Assembly (NCBI GenBank): GCA_009760855.2 | Contig: WPIO01000055.1 | Location: forward strand, 1,102,001-1,166,000 | Length of the DNA stretch: 64,000 bases | Reading direction: 5' to 3' | From: Cristatella mucedo | Lineage: Eukaryota; Bryozoa; Phylactolaemata; Cristatellidae | Shown: one piece after another, positions 60,801-64,000 of the stretch | Layout of the letters: each line of letters starts with the position of its first letter | How positions within the stretch are numbered: the first letter of the stretch is position 1 | Notes under the pieces: model-generated | What the model was told of the DNA's origin: nothing | Database searches by the model: none | The model's input: only the letters and a program-made list of their open reading frames with translations | Made by a program: the position numbers and the translations under genes

Positions 60801-63646
60801 GGAAGACATTGTTACGGGTTCCCATGGTAACACAGAGGGGACAGACGAACGGCACCATGTGAGCTCTTGTGATGGCTGCTAATGTCCGGTCGTACAGCAT
60901 CGTGATGAAAGGCAGCACTTTCCAATTGATCAAGGTCACGTTCACATCGAAAGCGATTGAGGGGTGTCACATTTAGCACAAACGTACCTGCCGGTTGAAC
61001 GAGGATGTCGTCGATAGCTACGTCAGCATCTTTGTTGCCGGTAGACGATTGCCTCAAGGACTCGAAGACGATCTATAACCACGAAGCGTTAAAGCATAAA
61101 TGCGATGATGCAATAAATCAAAATTGACGACCCATATTTACACAGCTGCTAAAAACGATACAGGTAAAGACCGAGTCTCCGAGAAACGGTGCCTACCGAC
61201 CGTTGCCTGGTAGGAATCCTAGTGAATGTGATTGTGTATGCGAAAGTCACCCTGCACAGACACGTCTCCTTTGAGGGCCGCAAGCCGCATTGCTTTGCTT
61301 AGAAATAAAGTTTTAGTGGCCGGAGCCCGTTTACCTTTGGTTTTACGTCGTTGCTACCATATGCAAACGAGACATAGTTTGTTGTGTAACCTAACTTAAA
61401 TGTGACAAGTAGGGCGCGGCGTATTACAACGGCTTTATAAAATGTGGTATTTACTACTTGCTAAATTCTGTTGCGGTTACATGACCAATGATGTGATGGT
61501 GATCGGCAACAGTTTTTTTTTTTTCTTAGTTAAAGATGAGCTCAGATCATTGGTTCGCCACAACGTGTAGTACAGGAACGCCAGCCTCTGTCCCAAACAG
61601 AAAAAAAAAACGATAGCAGAGGAAAGCGTCAGTCATTCCTGTGACCCTGAAAAGAGCCTTTTTCGCGCTCTTAGATGCTAATCTAAAGAATTTACCATGT
61701 AGCTGTTCCCTGCTAAAGGCGCGATGGCATTGACTGCTCGCCATTATAGCGGTGCCAGGTGAGCTCAGCTATCTTTTTCACAAGTCACCGGGCATGAGTA
61801 ATGGATTGCTATTATTACCAGCTGGTCACGGAACACCTGTCAAATGCTTTGCTACATCATCCGACGTTTTTCATCGATAACTTGCACTCATTTCTGGATT
61901 GACATCATTTCAGTTCGAAAGTAGAATCTCACGTGGTCACTTTACTAAGCGACATCAGTTCGAATGCAATTCAGCGCGTGACTACACTTACAAAGACTAA
62001 CGGAAAGCCTAGAAACTTTCGACAACAACGAGCAAGGTTGGCCTAGGAAAAACACGGTGGAGTACAGGCACTACTTGCTCTTTCATCCTGCTTGGTTAAC
62101 CGTCAGGCGGCAGGTAAGGCAGCTTTCACGTTCATGTACCGTTAGTTCGGATTATGTAAAGCTCGAGGGGTCAAGTGCTAAACGACACGATGCCAGTGCT
62201 CTGCGTTATTTCCGAATCAAAAGGCTCTCTTGTAAGCACTGTTCACGAGTCTCGCCAATATGAATCCTAGAGCCACAACTCTGATAGTTCCTTTGTACGG
62301 TCTTCATCAGACAATTCAGCTTTTCACTGTCTTGCATTTTCGCAAAAAACTCAGCCAGAATGGTTTCAGGTTTCAGGTGAATACCTATAGCAGGGGATCT
62401 TCACGTAAGCCTTGTAATATTTACCTGATAGCTGTCACGCTTGGCTACGACGAAACAAGCTTGTTGCCATGCATTGCCCTGGTTGCCACTCTTCGACCAG
62501 ACCACTGTCCTCGAAGTCGGCAACTGGGTACCGACTATGGAAACGGTGAGATTACCCACTCCTGCACCATACATGTGATAGAAGAAGCACACGTTCGTGT
62601 CTTGGCCAGGATTCAAAGCCGGTGACGTGAGTGATGCAGTGTTTCCAACAAGTGATCCGTCTGCATACATGTAGTAGCCTGCAAAGATCAAAGGTAGAGG
62701 TGAATGTTTGTGGCGACATACTGCTGCATACAAGTTTACTGGTTTGATATTCTCGTTTCGCCGTACCAGTGCCAGAGGTGTGATCTCCTTGTGGTCCTGT
62801 GGAAAGCGACCGGCTGCCCCTGTTGATGCGTACAAATCTGTAGGCAGAGAAAGACGTCGTGTAGCCGCAGATGGCATCCGACTCTTCGAAGTTGCAGCTA
62901 CCCGCAGTTTGATTCGTCAGCTGGCTCGGGATGCTTTTGGTAGTTGAAGGAAGAGTTACGAAGCTGGTGGTGCTCACTGCAGCAGCGATAACATCGCAGG
63001 CATTAGGCGACTTGTAGGCTTACCGGAAATCCGTAAGCACACATTCGTCTGCTGAGTCAGTAGCAATGGCACATCTCAGAGAAACAGAAGTACTTTGGTT
63101 AGTTTGGACTTGGCATGCAGCCGATCTAAAAAGACCACCTAGAAGGCTCTTCCAGCAAGCTAGCAATCTATGGACCAGTAAATCAAGCGGCCGACACGGA
63201 AAGGATGGTAGTTGAAAAAGCTGGATATCTTTCGCATTGTACGTGGAGCCTCGTGTCTCCTTAAAGGATACAATCGAGGCAACAAAAGAGTACGAGTTGA
63301 ACACGGCTTTTAAATACGACAAACAAATTGGCTGGCCGATTGCGATATCTATTTCCGTCTGCTTTTAATTTGCAGGAAGACATTGTTACGGGTTCCCATG
63401 GTAACACAGAGGGGACAGACGAACGGCACCATGTGCTCTCTTGTGATGGCTGCTAATGTCCGGTCGTACAGCATCGTGATGAAAGGCAGCACTTTCCAAT
63501 TGATCAAGGTCACGTTCACATCGAAAGCGATTGAGGGGTGTCACATTTAGCACAAACGTACCTGCCGGTTGAACGAGGATGTCGTCGATAGCTACGTCAG
63601 CATCTTTGTTGCCGGTAGACGATTGCCTCAAGGACTCGAAGACGAT
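39950..63646 (-). CDS. Multi-MAM-domain single-pass membrane protein (3' part of gene)
   Basis: Exons on minus, 5' to 3': C7 63562-63646; then for each module A, B, C: 62767-62976, 62425-62678, 60988-61072; 60192-60401, 59851-60104, 58413-58497; 57618-57827, 57277-57530, 55838-55922; 55043-55252, 54702-54955, 53268-53352; 52473-52682, 52132-52385, 50695-50779; 49900-50109, 49559-49812, 45695-45785; last exon 39950-40383. All junctions are GT-AG and frames agree: A begins in phase 1, A/B joins in phase 1, B/C in phase 0, C ends in phase 1. The MAM fold is an extracellular adhesion/recognition domain. The product would be six or more MAM modules, a stalk, one membrane helix and a short cytoplasmic tail. 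The N-terminus and signal peptide lie beyond the window. Introns carry LINE and SINE relics. Confidence 0.85.
40720..41284 (+). mobile_element. L2-like LINE (family A), 5'-truncated, in an intron
   Basis: It starts near 'cgccagccacttgtcaccga', carries 'cctgcactagctcccagtca', the 3' UTR, then 'gtaaagcgcctaaagagaga' and 'tttctgagggtgctttatcg' with a GTT-type tail. Antisense to the MAM gene. Confidence 0.7.
42323..42441 (-). mobile_element. tRNA-like SINE head, minus strand
   Basis: On minus 'ctttaacccagcgggtaagg', 'tgctccctcatccctacga' and 'cttgtgtttgaatcgtgtgg' give A- and B-box-like words in order. It directly precedes a family B LINE fragment. Confidence 0.45.
42447..43085 (+). mobile_element. 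Family B LINE 3' part, in an intron
   Basis: 'LLAGLPKKAIVPLQWTMNMA', 'ARLVFKSQRFEHVSPLLKEL', 'GWLPVEQRIQSKVLML', then 'SKLAVPFLRFKTVSERSFSS', and the terminus 'tatgactttgttgagttaaa' with 'catgacatta'. One stop at about 42640 and otherwise little decay, so a fairly young copy. Confidence 0.8.
43420..44640 (+). mobile_element. L2-like LINE (family A), interrupted by a family B tail
   Basis: RT remnants begin near 43495 ('gatattcagttgtacctttg'), then 'FATSRLDFFKSHLTGLPACA', 'CHISPLLADLHWLQVKQC', and the 3' UTR to 'gtaaagcacctagaaagaga', 'ttctccgagggcgctttatc' at about 44630. The insertion at 44187-44268 splits it. Stops throughout. Confidence 0.75.
44187..44268 (-). mobile_element. Family B LINE tail inserted in an L2-like copy
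   Basis: (TAATG)n followed by 'atatctccgtctgtaactcc', 'acaaagtcatatagaccatg' and 'tggatgtt' interrupts the LINE where other copies read straight through ('aaacctcaaa' to 'gtatgctcccaaagcc'). Confidence 0.7.
45383..45445 (+). mobile_element. Isolated L2-like LINE-type tail
   Basis: 'ggtgcccagaaagaggttga', 'gtaatccgtgggcgcaataa' and 'attattattatg'. Confidence 0.5.
45695..50109 (-). CDS. MAM module 1 (most C-terminal): exons A, B and diverged C
   Basis: Exon A 49900-50109 encodes a Ser/Thr linker ('TTSFVTLPSTTKSIPS', with sequon NQT) and the MAM start 'CNFEESDAICGYTTSFSA' to 'GDHTSGTG'. An 87-bp intron follows. Exon B 49559-49812 encodes 'YYMYADGSLVGN', 'VCFFYHMYGAGVGNLTVS' (sequon NLT), 'WSKSGNQGNAWQQACFVV' and ends '...DSYQ'. 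Exon C 45695-45785 (91 nt) encodes 'VAFESFRQSVTGNKDADIAI' and 'DDILIQPAAA'. Exon C differs clearly from the other C exons and has two extra Ala codons. Exon A/B are identical to the other copies except Ile for Thr after 'LVGN'. The MAM landmarks C-F-E, CGY, FYHMYG, SGNQG, AIDDI are all present. Confidence 0.85.
46900..46984. repeat. (AC)n microsatellite, interrupted
   Basis: CA-type dinucleotide repeat with interruptions, inside an intron of the MAM gene. Confidence 0.9.
47141..47287. repeat. 75-bp tandem duplication
   Basis: Two copies starting at 47141 and 47216 share 'acaagtc', 'aacagatcta' and 'taatccacaaaaccaagact', with about seven differences. Confidence 0.85.
47359..47503 (+). mobile_element. 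tRNA-derived SINE, plus strand (worn)
   Basis: 'gatggcccaggatgtaaggt', 'gttcgctcttaacacccgat', 'gtgggttcaaataatgcagt' and body 'aaggctcttctgttgctata' with 'aagtgaggctgttaaatcc'. Same family as 21253-21414. Confidence 0.6.
47625..47730 (-). mobile_element. SINE with tRNA-like head and L2-type tail, second copy
   Basis: On minus 'gtgatccagtgcttaatgta', 'accgaggtcgggggtttgag' and 'cccgtcaatgtgaaacacct', then 'gaatagagattaagttctcc', which is the LINE-tail wording. Same arrangement as 33205-33330. Confidence 0.6.
48555..49080 (+). mobile_element. Strongly decayed L2-like LINE fragment with an (AT)n insertion
   Basis: 'aaaattggctcagccggcga', 'agctctgctaagattcgata', 'aaaacgtccaagttgttgta' and 'tttctgtaactcactgcat' follow the order of the RT C-terminal region (7140-7380) with many changes. 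An (AT)n tract at 48839-48883 splits it. The bases 47731-48554 and 49081-49552 show nothing else I can name. Confidence 0.5.
50695..52682 (-). CDS. MAM module 2: exons A 52473-52682, B 52132-52385, C 50695-50779
   Basis: 183-residue module: linker, MAM domain and C-terminal strand. Exon C (85 nt) encodes 'IVFESLRQSSTGNKDADVAI' then 'DDILVQPA' and starts after 'ggttatag'. It ends 'CCGGCAG' followed by 'gtacgt'. The G left over pairs with the TG opening the next exon A to give Val. Exon A acceptor 'gctgctgcag', donor 'CTG/gtacgg'; exon B acceptor 'atctttgcag', donor 'CAG/gtaa'. Two N-glycosylation sequons per module. The fourth Cys lies in 'QQACFVV' rather than at the domain end; canonical MAM domains have four Cys, so disulfide pairing may differ. 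Confidence 0.85.
53268..55252 (-). CDS. MAM module 3: exons A 55043-55252, B 54702-54955, C 53268-53352
   Basis: Translated sequence matches module 2 residue for residue over A and B as far as I can read, with the same splice sites and phases. Its C exon is likewise the 85-nt form. Confidence 0.85.
55838..57827 (-). CDS. MAM module 4: exons A 57618-57827, B 57277-57530, C 55838-55922
   Basis: Same as module 3 in coding sequence. Its B-to-C intron carries the 4-bp 'cagc' duplication near 56450 that other units lack. Confidence 0.85.
58413..60401 (-). CDS. MAM module 5: exons A 60192-60401, B 59851-60104, C 58413-58497
   Basis: Coding sequence as module 3. Intron differences: 'agcgcgtccgtcat' near 59050 and an extra A in an A-run near 59770. 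Confidence 0.85.
60988..62976 (-). CDS. MAM module 6: exons A 62767-62976, B 62425-62678, C 60988-61072
   Basis: Coding sequence as module 3. The short A/B intron is one base longer (88 bp) because of an extra T at about 62708, which leaves the spliced frame unchanged. The B-to-C intron carries the most divergent patch of the array (61515-61612). Confidence 0.85.
63562..63646 (-). CDS. MAM module 7: exon C only
   Basis: 85-nt exon identical in layout to the other C exons. Its exons A and B must lie beyond 64000, so the gene and the array continue out of the window. Confidence 0.8.
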
Positions 63647-64000
63647 CTATAACCACGAAGCGTTAAAGCATAAATGCGATGATGCAATAAATCAAAATTG
63701 ACGACCCATATTTACACAGCTGCTAAAAACGATACAGGTAAAGACCGAGTCTCCGAGAAACGGTGCCTACCGACCGTTGCCTGGTAGGAATCCTAGTGAA
63801 TGTGATTGTGTATGCGAAAGTCACCCTGCACAGACACGTCTCCTTTGAGGCCGCAAGCCGCATTGCTTTGCTTAGAAATAAAGTTTTAGTGGCCGGAGCC
63901 CGTTTACCTTTGGTTTTACGTCGTTGCTACCATATGCAAACGAGACATAGTTTGTTGTGTAACCTAACTTAAATGTGACAAGTAGGGCGCGGCGTATTAC

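Larger units (their letters stand above)
49553..64000 (-). repeat. Tandem array of ~2574-bp exon/intron units (MAM module array)
   Basis: Corresponding points in successive units are 2573, 2570, 2575, 2574 and 2574-2575 bp apart. About 5.6 units are in the window and the array runs off the right edge. Introns match as closely as exons. The differences I could see are single bases and small indels: a 4-bp duplication near 56450, a 1-bp insertion near 60760, an altered patch at 61515-61612, and a T insertion near 62708. On the left, identity stops within about six bases beyond the exon B splice donor of module 1. Each unit read on minus holds B-to-C intron, exon C, C-to-A intron, exon A, short intron, exon B. 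Confidence 0.95.

Noticed and set aside
62260-62625. Recurrent plus-strand frames of 64-121 codons in each array unit
   Set aside because: Antisense shadows of the MAM exons and their introns; they repeat only because the unit repeats.
49553-64000. CRISPR-like or satellite interpretation of the right-hand array
   Set aside because: The unit is about 2.57 kb with spliceable exons, not short direct repeats with unique spacers.

Overview
This is eukaryotic, animal-type genomic DNA. Genes are split by canonical GT-AG introns, retroelements are dense and non-LTR, microsatellites are long, and there is no operon-like packing. The two clearest gene products are metazoan-type: a DIMT1/Dim1 rRNA dimethyladenosine transferase, and a single-pass membrane protein built from MAM domains. 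I cannot name the species. A SPIN-like hAT miniature transposon and many L2/CR1-type LINEs fit an invertebrate animal but do not decide the phylum.

Layout. 1-9.1 kb: L2-like LINE copies, including a younger copy (4681-8045, +) inserted head-to-head into an older copy (8283-8053 plus 4680-1849, -) with a visible target-site duplication; a satellite-like repeat of about 170 bp lies on both sides. 9.2-10.9 kb: a second LINE family (here 'family B', CATTA-type tail) sitting inside a (GA)n tract. 11-22.6 kb: more L2 fragments, tRNA-derived SINEs, a pair of direct repeats of about 250 bp, a 1.3-kb insertion of unknown type and an IQ-motif coding segment (18537-19082, -). 23.4-24.4 kb: the intronless DIMT1 gene (+). 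25.9 kb: SPIN-like MITE. 27-33 kb: fragments of other retroelements and a decayed hAT transposase (30770-32290, -). 33-39 kb: a 352-bp (TG)n tract, LINE and SINE relics.

39.9-64 kb (right end open): one large minus-strand gene. Reading 5' to 3' it enters from beyond 64000, carries six complete MAM modules plus the last exon of a seventh, and ends in an exon with a Ser/Thr-rich stalk, one transmembrane helix and a short tail (39950-40383). Each module is three exons (210 + 254 + 85 nt) and is phase 1-1 symmetric, so adding one genomic unit adds one 183-residue MAM module in frame. From 49553 to the window end the units repeat about every 2574 bp and are almost identical in introns as well as exons. 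This is the most interesting structure in the window: a very recently expanded or homogenised exon array in a cell-surface protein, or an assembly artefact imitating one.

The only genes likely to be functional are DIMT1, the MAM receptor and possibly the IQ protein. Nothing indicates that they work together. The rest is mobile-element sediment, in which the L2-like LINE appears to have supplied the 3' end of at least one SINE family.
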